Below are positions 9,946-18,048 of a stretch of 64,000 nt of DNA, one piece after another (positions within the stretch are counted from its first letter, which is position 1; each line of letters begins with the position of its first letter). The notes beneath the pieces were generated by a model that was given only the letters and a program-made list of their open reading frames with translations, was not told the DNA's origin and did no database searches. The position numbers and the translations under genes are program-made. The DNA lies in NCBI GenBank assembly GCA_002477475.1, contig DLPX01000004.1:8158-72157 (forward strand). The letters are read 5' to 3'. Source of the DNA: Proteobacteria bacterium UBA7447. Lineage in GTDB: Bacteria; Pseudomonadota; Gammaproteobacteria; Arenicellales; UBA868.

Positions 9946-10758
9946 CTAGTGGTTGGTCTTAAGAAACCCGGACAGAATACTGTTCACCGTTTCGGGTGCC
10001 TCCCAAGAGGCGAGGTGATGAAGACCCGGCAAGATGGCAAGTTGCGCATGCTCAAGATCATCTGCCATCCGTCTTGCGATAGCGGGCGTGGACCCTGGAT
10101 CGTTCTCTCCGGCCAGAACGAGAGCCGGACACCTGACCTGCTTGAGCGCATCCTGCACGATCGCATCAGCCTCAACCAGCGCCGCGTAGGCGTCGGCATA
10201 AGCCTTGAGATCGTTCGCCAGCAATTTTCTGCGAATCGCTTCGACCCGATCCGGGAACTGTTTTTTAAACGGCGCATCGAACCATCTCTCCATGGCGGCT
10301 TGGGCAATCGGAGCAAGGCCCTCTTCGCGCGTCAACTGCAACCGATGACGCATGCCAATCAGTTCTTCCTCAGTCCGTCGGTACACAGTATTCATCAGCA
10401 CCAGTGTCTTCAGGCATGACGGTGCACCGCCCGCGAAGGCCTGACTGATCACACCTCCCATGGACAGTCCCACCAGGTGCATTTTTTTAATGTCGAGGTA
10501 CGAAAGCAGATCTTCCAGTTGCCGAACAAAGGTAGTAATGTCTTTGACCGGTCGGGCCTCAGACTGTCCGTGGCCCAGCATGTCGTAGCGCAGCACGCAA
10601 AACGCTTCTTCCAGAGCAGGCATCTGCGGCCCCCACATCGTGTGATCTAGACCGACGCCATGAATCATGACCACGGGCACCTCGGGCGATCCACTGCCGC
10701 GTAGGTCATACCAGGTTCCCTCGGGACTAAACCCACTTTGGTCGATGTCTTCTCTCAT
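9946..10758 (-). CDS. Alpha/beta hydrolase (3-oxoadipate enol-lactonase-like)
   Basis: A 270-residue alpha/beta hydrolase. The nucleophile elbow is LVGLSMGGVISQ, the acid lies in AGENDPG and the histidine in LPGLHHLASWEAPE. The layout and the IHGVGLDHTMW oxyanion segment resemble PcaD enol-lactonases. The ATG at 10758 is preferred to the upstream TTG. It lies 102 bases from the CMD-family gene on the same strand. The pairing of PcaC-like and PcaD-like proteins is typical, but the substrate here may not be aromatic-derived. Confidence 0.8.
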   Translation of the reverse strand: MREDIDQSGFSPEGTWYDLRGSGSPEVPVVMIHGVGLDHTMWGPQMPALEEAFCVLRYDMLGHGQSEARPVKDITTFVRQLEDLLSYLDIKKMHLVGLSMGGVISQAFAGGAPSCLKTLVLMNTVYRRTEEELIGMRHRLQLTREEGLAPIAQAAMERWFDAPFKKQFPDRVEAIRRKLLANDLKAYADAYAALVEADAIVQDALKQVRCPALVLAGENDPGSTPAIARRMADDLEHAQLAILPGLHHLASWEAPETVNSILSGFLKTNH

Positions 10759-10840
10759 AGGCAAGATTGAACTGGATGTCAGCCGCTTGAAACAGGTATA
10801 ACTATGTTACTTTATCCTCGACCCAAGACTGACCGAACCC

Positions 10841-11236
10841 ATGTCTCAATCCCAAAAAACCATCATCGGCGAGCCGCTGGTGATCAATGGAAGGCAACTA
10901 TCGCTGTCCCGGGCAGTGCGGGCTGGTAATTTTATTTTTCTCACTGGACAAGTGCCCATGCAAGACGGCCAGGTCATGACATCGGGCAGCATCGAGGAGC
11001 AGACCCGGGCCTGTCTGATCAGCATTCGTGAGACATTGGCCGAGGCGGGATGCGGCCTCGAGCATATCGTGAAATCAATGGTGTGGCTGAAATCACGGGA
11101 GGACTTTCCCGGTTTCGATTCAGTCTACGAAGAATATTTCCCCAAAGGCCCGCCCGCCCGTTCGGCGCTTGTCAGTGACTTTCTCGTCGATATCCGGGTG
11201 GAAATTGAGTGCGTGGCCTACGATCCGCAGAGTTAG
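10841..11236 (+). CDS. RidA family enamine/imine deaminase-like protein
   Basis: A 131-residue RidA (YjgF/YER057c) protein, a trimer that hydrolyses reactive enamines or imines. The arginine of the active site (PPARSALV) and the glutamate segment VEIECVAYD are conserved, and FIFLTGQVP marks the N-terminal half. It heads a plus-strand run with an aldehyde dehydrogenase and a luciferase-like oxidoreductase. That suggests removal of an amine-derived intermediate in the same pathway. Confidence 0.88.
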   Translation: MSQSQKTIIGEPLVINGRQLSLSRAVRAGNFIFLTGQVPMQDGQVMTSGSIEEQTRACLISIRETLAEAGCGLEHIVKSMVWLKSREDFPGFDSVYEEYFPKGPPARSALVSDFLVDIRVEIECVAYDPQS

Positions 11237-11295
11237 GCGGGCGACGTCCCAGGCGGTCTTTACAATAATTTCAAGGAAAGGAGAGGCATAAGCCG

Positions 11296-12780
11296 ATGAC
11301 TGAATTAACGCGATATCAGATGTACATCAACGGCGAATGGGTGGATGCTGAAAACGGGGCAACGTTTACCAGCGTAAACCCTGCGACGGGGCAAACGTGG
11401 GCTGAAGTCCCCGAGGCCTCAGAAGCGGATATCAACCGCGCGGTGGAAGCCGCTCACCATGCGTTTAGCGAAGGCGCCTGGGCCACCATGACGCCTACGG
11501 CCCGAGGCAAGATGTTGCGCCGTCTTGCGGAAGTGTTGGCTGAACATTCGGAACCGCTCGGCCGCTGCGAGACAGTCGATACGGGTAAGCTGTTTAAGGA
11601 AACGCGCTGGCAGGCGAATTACATTTCGGATTTCTTTCAATACTATGCCGGCCTGGCCGACAAGGTCACTGGGGAAACCTTGCCGATCGACAAGCCCGAC
11701 ATGATGACGATGACCGTCCGTGAGCCGCTCGGCGTGGTAGCTGCTGTGGTGCCCTGGAATTCCCAATTGTTTCTCGTCGCCGTGAAAATCGGCCCCGCGC
11801 TTGCCGCCGGCAATACCGTGGTATTGAAAGCCTCTGAACACGCCTCGGCCCCTATGCTTGAATTCGCCAAGGTCTTTGAGGAAGCGGGCTTCCCGCCGGG
11901 TGTTTTCAATGTAGTGACTGGCCATGGTGAGCCCTGCGGCCGCGCACTGACCAGCCATCCACTAGTGGACCGGGTCAGCTTTACTGGGGGACCCGAGACC
12001 GCCCGGCATGTCATCCGTAACAGTGCTGAGAACTTTGCCGAGGTGTCACTGGAGCTGGGCGGCAAGTCACCGGTCATGGTATTTGAGGATGCTGATCTTG
12101 AAAGCGCCGTCAACGGCGTCCTTCTCAGTATCTTCAGTGCGAGCGGACAAAGCTGCGTAGCCGGTTCACGGCTGCTGCTGCAGGAATCGATCCGCGAAGA
12201 GGTCCTGTCAAGGGTTGTGGAAAAAGCGGCACAGATCAGGATTGGCGACCCTCTGGATGACAACAGTCAGATGGGTCCGCTGGCGACCGAGGCACAACTG
12301 AGCAATATCCAATCCACGCTGGCCGATGCGACGGCAAACGGAGCGGATCTGCGTTACGGCGGAAATACCCCACAGGGACTGGAAACCGGCTGGTATATCG
12401 AGCCAACGATTGTGGACTGTCCGCATCAGGATATCAGTATTGTCCGAAATGAACTGTTTGGCCCGGTAGTCAGCGCGCTCGGGTTTAAAGATGAGACCGA
12501 AGCCCTCATGCTCGCCAACGATACCAATTTTGGACTGGCGAGCGGCGTCTTCACCCGCGACGTTGGTCGCGCGCTTCGCGTTAGCAAGGCGATTCGCGCC
12601 GGCATCGTCTGGGTCAACACCTATCGGGTGGTCTCGCCCATCGCGCCATTCGGGGGGTACAAGGACAGCGGCTACGGCCGCGAATCCGGCATGGAGGCGA
12701 TCTATGACTACACGCGCCCCAAGACGGTATGGCTGAATACTTCGTTGGAACCCATCGCGGACCCGTTCGTCATGCGCTGA
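11296..12780 (+). CDS. NAD(P)-dependent aldehyde dehydrogenase
   Basis: A 494-residue aldehyde dehydrogenase. The catalytic cysteine is about C287 in SGQSCVAGS and the general base about E253 in LELGGKSP. The Rossmann signature SFTGGPETA and the end motif FGGYKDSGYGRESG are present. It oxidises an aldehyde to the acid in the cytoplasm. It resembles betaine-aldehyde/trimethylaminobutyraldehyde-type enzymes. Beside the carnitine genes, 4-trimethylaminobutyraldehyde to gamma-butyrobetaine is a reasonable guess but not shown by sequence. A purine-rich site (GGAGAGG) precedes the ATG. Confidence 0.87.
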   Translation: MTELTRYQMYINGEWVDAENGATFTSVNPATGQTWAEVPEASEADINRAVEAAHHAFSEGAWATMTPTARGKMLRRLAEVLAEHSEPLGRCETVDTGKLFKETRWQANYISDFFQYYAGLADKVTGETLPIDKPDMMTMTVREPLGVVAAVVPWNSQLFLVAVKIGPALAAGNTVVLKASEHASAPMLEFAKVFEEAGFPPGVFNVVTGHGEPCGRALTSHPLVDRVSFTGGPETARHVIRNSAENFAEVSLELGGKSPVMVFEDADLESAVNGVLLSIFSASGQSCVAGSRLLLQESIREEVLSRVVEKAAQIRIGDPLDDNSQMGPLATEAQLSNIQSTLADATANGADLRYGGNTPQGLETGWYIEPTIVDCPHQDISIVRNELFGPVVSALGFKDETEALMLANDTNFGLASGVFTRDVGRALRVSKAIRAGIVWVNTYRVVSPIAPFGGYKDSGYGRESGMEAIYDYTRPKTVWLNTSLEPIADPFVMR

Positions 12781-12851
12781 TCTGAGTCAGCGACATTCAC
12801 TGGCGTGGTGATAGACTCATTTCGTTTTCATCGTTCGTTTAAAGGAGCCCC

Positions 12852-13895
12852 ATGAAATTTCAGTTAGCCATCAATATGGAGCGTATCGCCCCAGATACCG
12901 ACATGGCCGATGTTGAACGGCACACGCTGGAAATGGTGCAAATGGCCGATGCCGGAGGGTTCCACATTGTCTGGGCTGCGGAACACCATGCTCTTGAAAT
13001 GACGATTGCGCCCAATCCTTTTCAGATCCTGACCTGGTGGGCCGCGCACACCGACCGTGTCCGCCTCGGCACAGCCGTGGTCGTGGCGCCCTACTGGCAT
13101 CCGATTAATGTTGCGGGCGAAGCCGCGCTGCTGGACTTGTATAGCAATGGCCGACTGGAGTTTGGAATCGGCTCGGGAGCCTATCAGCGGGAGTTCGACA
13201 GAATGCACGCCGGCCTAAAACAGACAGATGGGTGGCTCTATATGGGAGAGATGCTCCCGGCCGTTAAAGCACTCTGGCAGGGTGACTACGCTCATGAAGG
13301 AGACTATTGGACCTTTCCGGAAGCCACCTCCGTGCCCAAGCCGCTACAGAAACCTCATCCTCCAATCTGGGTAGCAGCGAGATCCCCCCATACTTATGAC
13401 TTCGCGATTAAACACCAGTGCAACATCATGTCATGGCCGCTGACCCGACCCATGAGCGAGGTCGAAACCTATCTCGGACGGCTGCAGACAGCTCTCGACG
13501 AAAATCCGGGTAAGGCCCGACCGATCTTCTCCGCCATGCGGCATACCTGTGTTTACGACAGCAAAGATGACTGGTTAGTGCCGATTGAAGCAGCACGGCG
13601 TCAGTTAGCGCAGTTTGAAAATCTCTTTAAGAATGCCGGGGGTGTCGAAAATGGCTTTCCCGCGATGATTGATTTATCCACGCTGGAAAACCGGGATGAA
13701 TACGATCCCAACATGCTGCAGGAGAATCTGATGTTCGGCACATCTGAGGAAGTCATTGGCAAGCTGCGCCTGTATGACGACCTCGGCGTTGATCAATTTA
13801 CCTACTACGCCAGTCTCGGCCTTGGCATGAAAGAGCAAAAGCGCTCTTTGGAGCTCTTCATCAACGAAGTCATGCCTGAATTCGCAGAGAACTAG
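12852..13895 (+). CDS. LLM-class flavin-dependent oxidoreductase (luciferase-like)
   Basis: A 347-residue bacterial-luciferase-like protein. Segments DAGGFHIVWAAEHH, VRLGTAVVVAPYWHP and GRLEFGIGSGAYQREF are diagnostic. Such enzymes use reduced flavin and oxygen to hydroxylate or cleave organic substrates, and some attack C-N or C-S bonds. No flavin reductase gene is adjacent. A strong AAAGGAG site lies upstream. It follows the aldehyde dehydrogenase after 71 bases and may share its transcript. The substrate is unknown. Confidence 0.85.
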   Translation: MKFQLAINMERIAPDTDMADVERHTLEMVQMADAGGFHIVWAAEHHALEMTIAPNPFQILTWWAAHTDRVRLGTAVVVAPYWHPINVAGEAALLDLYSNGRLEFGIGSGAYQREFDRMHAGLKQTDGWLYMGEMLPAVKALWQGDYAHEGDYWTFPEATSVPKPLQKPHPPIWVAARSPHTYDFAIKHQCNIMSWPLTRPMSEVETYLGRLQTALDENPGKARPIFSAMRHTCVYDSKDDWLVPIEAARRQLAQFENLFKNAGGVENGFPAMIDLSTLENRDEYDPNMLQENLMFGTSEEVIGKLRLYDDLGVDQFTYYASLGLGMKEQKRSLELFINEVMPEFAEN

Positions 13896-13960
13896 GCGAG
13901 TTCCTGAGTCGGACTCTGGTTACGGCTCCCGGCGCAGCCTCACTTAAGCGAATTAATTTT

Positions 13961-14845
13961 TCAGGCGATACCCAATCTTTCCCGGGCCTGGTCCGCATCG
14001 CAAATCTGTCCTCCGAGATCACGGATGATGCGGACGGCCTTCTCGACCAGTTGTGCGTTGCTTGCGGGCACCCCTTTTTCAAGATACAGGTTGTCTTCCA
14101 GTCCCACCCGGACGTTCCCGCCGAGCAGCATGGCTTGAGCAGCCATTGGCATCTGCGTCCGGCTGATGCCGAACCCTGACCAGAACGCGTCCTGGGGCAA
14201 CTGACCCACCATCGCCGTCATCGTTGCGGAATCCGCGCCGGCACCCCACGGAATACCCAGGCATACCTGGTACATCGGCCTTCCCTGGATCAACCCTTCC
14301 GACACCATCTGGTTTGCAAATCGCAGATGACCCAAATCAAAAACTTCCATCTCGGGCTTGACGCCAATTTCCGCGTAGCGCGCGGCCATGGCCCGCAACA
14401 TGTTAGGCGTCTGGATGTAGACGTAATTGGCGTTGTCGAAGTTGATTGTGCCGCAATCCAGCGTTGCGATATCCGGGCGCAGCAACTCCACATGCGCCAT
14501 GCGCTCTTCGGCGCTGATGAGATCCGTTCCCTCTGCCGGGACCTCCGGATTCTCGTCATCAACGACCAAGTCCCCGCCCATGCCTGCGGTAAGGTTAATC
14601 AACACATTTCGGCCGCTGTTCCTGACAAGCTCCACAGTCTCTTTGAAAAGATTGATATCGCGACTGCCTTTGCCGGTCTCGGGATCACGAACATGCAGAT
14701 GGACAATCGCTGCACCAGCATCTGCCGCCTCAATCGCTGAGTTGGCAATCTGTTCGGGGGTGACGGGGATCGCCGGATGCTTGTCCACCGTATCTCCCGC
14801 GCCGGTTACCGCGCAAGTCACGACTACATCGGTATTCATGGTCAT
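13961..14845 (-). CDS. Beta-keto acid cleavage enzyme (BKACE), probable 3-dehydrocarnitine cleavage
   Basis: A 294-residue DUF849/BKACE protein. Metal ligands of the family are visible as H49 and H51 (IVHLHVRDP) and E250 (RVGLEDN). The family condenses a beta-keto acid with acetyl-CoA, giving a new CoA ester plus acetoacetate. Lying directly downstream of carnitine 3-dehydrogenase, it is most simply the 3-dehydrocarnitine enzyme, forming betainyl-CoA and acetoacetate as known in pseudomonads. The betainyl-CoA thioesterase found with it elsewhere is not seen here. Confidence 0.85.
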   Translation of the reverse strand: MTMNTDVVVTCAVTGAGDTVDKHPAIPVTPEQIANSAIEAADAGAAIVHLHVRDPETGKGSRDINLFKETVELVRNSGRNVLINLTAGMGGDLVVDDENPEVPAEGTDLISAEERMAHVELLRPDIATLDCGTINFDNANYVYIQTPNMLRAMAARYAEIGVKPEMEVFDLGHLRFANQMVSEGLIQGRPMYQVCLGIPWGAGADSATMTAMVGQLPQDAFWSGFGISRTQMPMAAQAMLLGGNVRVGLEDNLYLEKGVPASNAQLVEKAVRIIRDLGGQICDADQARERLGIA

Positions 14846-14913
14846 CTCTCGTGCTCCTCCTGAATTTAACTCGGTCTGACTGATTTAGTGATCAATGGTT
14901 TCTTGTGTGTTTG

Positions 14914-15891
14914 TTATCGGTCGGTTGCCATCGGTGGCCAGCCGTCTTCTTCGGGGGGATACCAGTGTTCCTTCAGCACTTTCTGAATCTCCGCAAGACA
15001 GCGGTCGCGCCGACGCTCCATCTCGTCAAAGGCCCGCGCACCAGACTCCACTTCGCAGCCGTCAACGATGCGTTCTTTCAGTTCATCGGTCAACTCCGGC
15101 GCCTTCATATGTGACCAGGGCAACTCCAATGCGGGGCCAAACTGCTCGATGGTATGGCGCATCCCGCCCGGACCGCCGCCAAGATGCCAGGCAAGAAAAG
15201 TTCCCATGAACGCCCAACGCAATCCAGGACCCCCGGTGACGGCCGCATCGATCTCTGCGACCGTAGCAACGCCCTGGTCGATGAGATGCAGCGCTTCACG
15301 ATAGAGGGATTCCTGCAGGCGGTCTGCGATGTAGGCTTCGATCTCCCGACGAACATGCAGCGGCCGCATGCCAAGGGACCGGTAAAACGCGCCAGCCTGC
15401 GCAATAGCAGTCTGTGAAGTCTGCTCACTTCCCACAATCTCGACCAGGGGCAACAAATAGACCGGGGCAAAAGGATGGCCAATCATCAAGCGCTCCGGAT
15501 ATGCACATCGTGCCTGTAATCGGCTGGGCAAAAGCCCGGATGAGCTTGATGCGATGACCACATCCTCGCGGGCATGCTGGCTGATCTCTTCGTGAACCGA
15601 AATCTTGAGTTCTTCACGCTCAGGGACATTCTCCTGAACAAAATCGGCATCCTGCACCGCTTCGGCAATATCCTGCGCAAAGTGCAGTTGGCCTTTGTTC
15701 TCGGATAAAAGACCCGCATCCTCGAGCACCGGCCAGGCATCGGCCACCATCGTCTCAACGTAATCCCGGGCTTCAGGCCTTGGGTCCGTCAGAACGACCT
15801 CCAGACCATTTGCAAGACACCGCGTGGCCCAACCCCCTCCAATAACGCCTCCGCCCACCAGCGCGACCTTTTTGATATTCGACTCCGTCAT
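14914..15891 (-). CDS. L-carnitine 3-dehydrogenase
   Basis: A 325-residue protein of the 3-hydroxyacyl-CoA dehydrogenase fold. The NAD-binding motif is VALVGGGVIGGGWA at the N-terminus. The segments GHPFAPVYLLPLVEIVG and GPGLRWAFMGTFLAWH, then GGMRHTIEQFGPAL, are typical of carnitine 3-dehydrogenase (EC 1.1.1.108). It oxidises L-carnitine to 3-dehydrocarnitine with NAD. The start at 15891 has GAGGAA upstream; the frame extends 15 codons further without support. It lies between the CaiD-like and BKACE genes in one minus-strand operon. Confidence 0.9.
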   Translation of the reverse strand: MTESNIKKVALVGGGVIGGGWATRCLANGLEVVLTDPRPEARDYVETMVADAWPVLEDAGLLSENKGQLHFAQDIAEAVQDADFVQENVPEREELKISVHEEISQHAREDVVIASSSSGLLPSRLQARCAYPERLMIGHPFAPVYLLPLVEIVGSEQTSQTAIAQAGAFYRSLGMRPLHVRREIEAYIADRLQESLYREALHLIDQGVATVAEIDAAVTGGPGLRWAFMGTFLAWHLGGGPGGMRHTIEQFGPALELPWSHMKAPELTDELKERIVDGCEVESGARAFDEMERRRDRCLAEIQKVLKEHWYPPEEDGWPPMATDR

Positions 15892-15928
15892 ACGCTCTTT
15901 ATTCCTCGTTAGTCTGGATTTAACAGCA

Positions 15929-16741
15929 CTACTCACCTTTGAAAATGGGTTTGCGTTTTTCTACAAAGGCGCGTACCCCTTCTTTGGCATCCTCAGAACG
16001 CAGCATTTTCCGATAGGTCGGCAGATCGCCAGTACGCATGGTATTGAAAGCGCCCTCAATGGTGTCGGCTTCAATCGCTCGCAGCACTTCCTTGATGGTC
16101 TGCACCGCCAACGGTGCAGAATCTGCGATCCGCTGCGCCCAATCCATTGCCGTTGCCGGCAAATCAGCTGACGGCACCACCGCGTTAACAAGGCCGTGGC
16201 GCATTGCCTCTTCCGCCCCCATCTTCCGGCCCAACCAGAGCATCTCGACCGCAACGTTATAGGGAACCCGTCGGGGGAGCCTCTGGATGGCGCCCGCATC
16301 GGGAACAATGCCGAGCGGCATCTCCGGAAGCTGGAAAAAAACATGATCCGCCGCAATCACCAGATCACAAGACATGACCAGCTCAAAGCCGCCGCCGATC
16401 GCGTGTCCGTTGACAGCTGCAATCACCGGTTTGTTGAGATGCCACATCTCAGTCAGCCCCGCAAAGCCACCGGGCAGATCAGCATCGGCCTCCCACCAGT
16501 TGTCCAACTGCTGCTCCCCGCTATCCAACGCTTTAAGATCCCAGCCGGCGGAGAAGATCTTTTCTCCGGTCGCCGTGACGAGTCCGACGCGAAGCTCCGG
16601 ATCATCGCGCAGCGCGACTACCGCCTCATTGATCCGGCGGCTTAATTCAAAGTCGATGGCGTTCACTTTGGGACGGTTCAGCTGAATCTCCAGCACACTG
16701 CCATGCCGGATGACATTAAGTTCGTTTGATCGATCTTCCAT
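15929..16741 (-). CDS. caiD: Carnitinyl-CoA dehydratase-like crotonase
   Basis: A 270-residue crotonase strongly resembling CaiD, which interconverts crotonobetainyl-CoA and L-carnitinyl-CoA. Shared stretches include RPKVNAID, KIFSAGWDLKAL, GGFAGLTEMW, NKPVIAAVNGHAIGGGFEL, LGIVPDAGAIQRLP and MGAEEAMRHGLVN. It is the first gene of the minus-strand unit with carnitine dehydrogenase and BKACE, and it diverges from an acyl-CoA dehydrogenase. The ATG at 16741 has GGAG upstream; an in-frame ATG at 16768 is an alternative. Confidence 0.88.
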   Translation of the reverse strand: MEDRSNELNVIRHGSVLEIQLNRPKVNAIDFELSRRINEAVVALRDDPELRVGLVTATGEKIFSAGWDLKALDSGEQQLDNWWEADADLPGGFAGLTEMWHLNKPVIAAVNGHAIGGGFELVMSCDLVIAADHVFFQLPEMPLGIVPDAGAIQRLPRRVPYNVAVEMLWLGRKMGAEEAMRHGLVNAVVPSADLPATAMDWAQRIADSAPLAVQTIKEVLRAIEADTIEGAFNTMRTGDLPTYRKMLRSEDAKEGVRAFVEKRKPIFKGE

Positions 16742-16887
16742 TGCGCTCGGGCTCCGGTTTCCCTGCATTTTGCCGGGTGCGGGTTACGGCGCGCACATTA
16801 TGGCAATAAGCCGCGCAAAGCAATATTATCTGGGCCATCTTGATACAAAGTTGCGCCGCTGTGACGGGGCGCGGCCGGCGAAAAACT

Positions 16888-18048
16888 ATGGATATCGAAC
16901 TTACCAGCGAACATCGAATGCTGGCGGATTCCGCCCAGGCATTCGTTTCTGAAGAACTCCTGCCACTCGAAGTGGAGGTGGAGCGCAACGGAGAGGTCAG
17001 TCCTGAACAGGGTGAGCGGATCAAGCGCAAGGCAATTGAAATGGGATTTTATGCGGCCAACCTACCCGAGTCCGTTGGAGGCGGCGGCCTCGACTACACC
17101 AGCCTCGCGATCATGGAACGTGAATTTGGCAAGGTCTCCCACGCCTTGCACGGGTTTGCGTGGCGCCCAACTGAACTGCTGATGGCCTGCAATGAGGAGC
17201 AGAAGCAGAAATATCTTTTCCCTTGCGTAACCGGGGAAAAAGTCGAGTGCTTTGCGATCACTGAGCCTGGTGCCGGTTCGGACATCATGTCCATGGCAAC
17301 CCGCGCGCGCTCTGAGGGCAGCGACTGGATCATTAACGGATCAAAGCACTTCGTCAGCGGCCATGTCGAGCCTGACTTTGCCATTGTGTTTGCCGCTACC
17401 GGGACAGACGACACGCCGCGCGGCCCGCGCAAGCGCGTCAGCGCGTTCTTGGTCGATCGGGGACATCCCGGGTTTGAGATCACCCGAGGACCGAGGTGCG
17501 TCAGTCAGCGCGCCTATCTTAACTTCGTACTGTCCTTCAATGACTGTCGCGTCAGTGAGGCACAGATGCTGGGCAAGGAAGGCGAAGGATTAATCCTGGC
17601 CGATAAGTGGATCAAGATGGGTAGGGTATGGGTCGGTGCCGGCTGCTGCGGCCGTGCAGAACGGCTTTTGGAACTGTCTCTGGATTGGGCCGCCAACCGC
17701 AAGCAGTTCGATCAGCCAATCGGCAAGTTTCAAGGCACCTCATTCAAACTCGCTGATATGGCTACCGAACTTCAGGCAGCAGACCTTCTCGTCATGCACG
17801 CAGCGCGCAAAGCCGATGCCGGGCAGATGACGCCCACCGATGCCGCAATGTGCAAGCTCTTTGCCTCGGAGATGCTGCACCGGCTGGCCGATGATGCGGT
17901 ACAGATTCACGGCGGAATGGGTCTCATGGAGGATCTGCCGATCGAAAGGCTCTGGCGCGACGCAAGGCTCGAGCGAATCTGGGAAGGCACTTCCGAGATT
18001 CAACGTCATATCATCAGTCGGTCGTTATTGAGACCACTCGGGGCGTGA
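16888..18048 (+). CDS. Acyl-CoA dehydrogenase (CaiA-like, probable gamma-butyrobetainyl-CoA dehydrogenase)
   Basis: A 386-residue FAD acyl-CoA dehydrogenase. Diagnostic segments are CFAITEPGAGSD (flavin and substrate contact), QIHGGMGLMEDLPIERLWRD and the C-terminal IWEGTSEIQRHII. Length and context match CaiA/gamma-butyrobetainyl-CoA dehydrogenase, which makes crotonobetainyl-CoA for the CaiD-like enzyme encoded divergently 146 bases away. Electrons would pass to electron-transfer flavoprotein, not encoded here. The ATG at 16888 begins the conserved MDIELTSEHRML; the longer TTG frame is not used. The stop overlaps the next start (GTGA). Confidence 0.85.
   Translation: MDIELTSEHRMLADSAQAFVSEELLPLEVEVERNGEVSPEQGERIKRKAIEMGFYAANLPESVGGGGLDYTSLAIMEREFGKVSHALHGFAWRPTELLMACNEEQKQKYLFPCVTGEKVECFAITEPGAGSDIMSMATRARSEGSDWIINGSKHFVSGHVEPDFAIVFAATGTDDTPRGPRKRVSAFLVDRGHPGFEITRGPRCVSQRAYLNFVLSFNDCRVSEAQMLGKEGEGLILADKWIKMGRVWVGAGCCGRAERLLELSLDWAANRKQFDQPIGKFQGTSFKLADMATELQAADLLVMHAARKADAGQMTPTDAAMCKLFASEMLHRLADDAVQIHGGMGLMEDLPIERLWRDARLERIWEGTSEIQRHIISRSLLRPLGA

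Noticed and set aside
16840..16887. TTG start of the acyl-CoA dehydrogenase at 16840
   Set aside because: The conserved N-terminus begins at the ATG at 16888, and the extension is basic and unlike the family.
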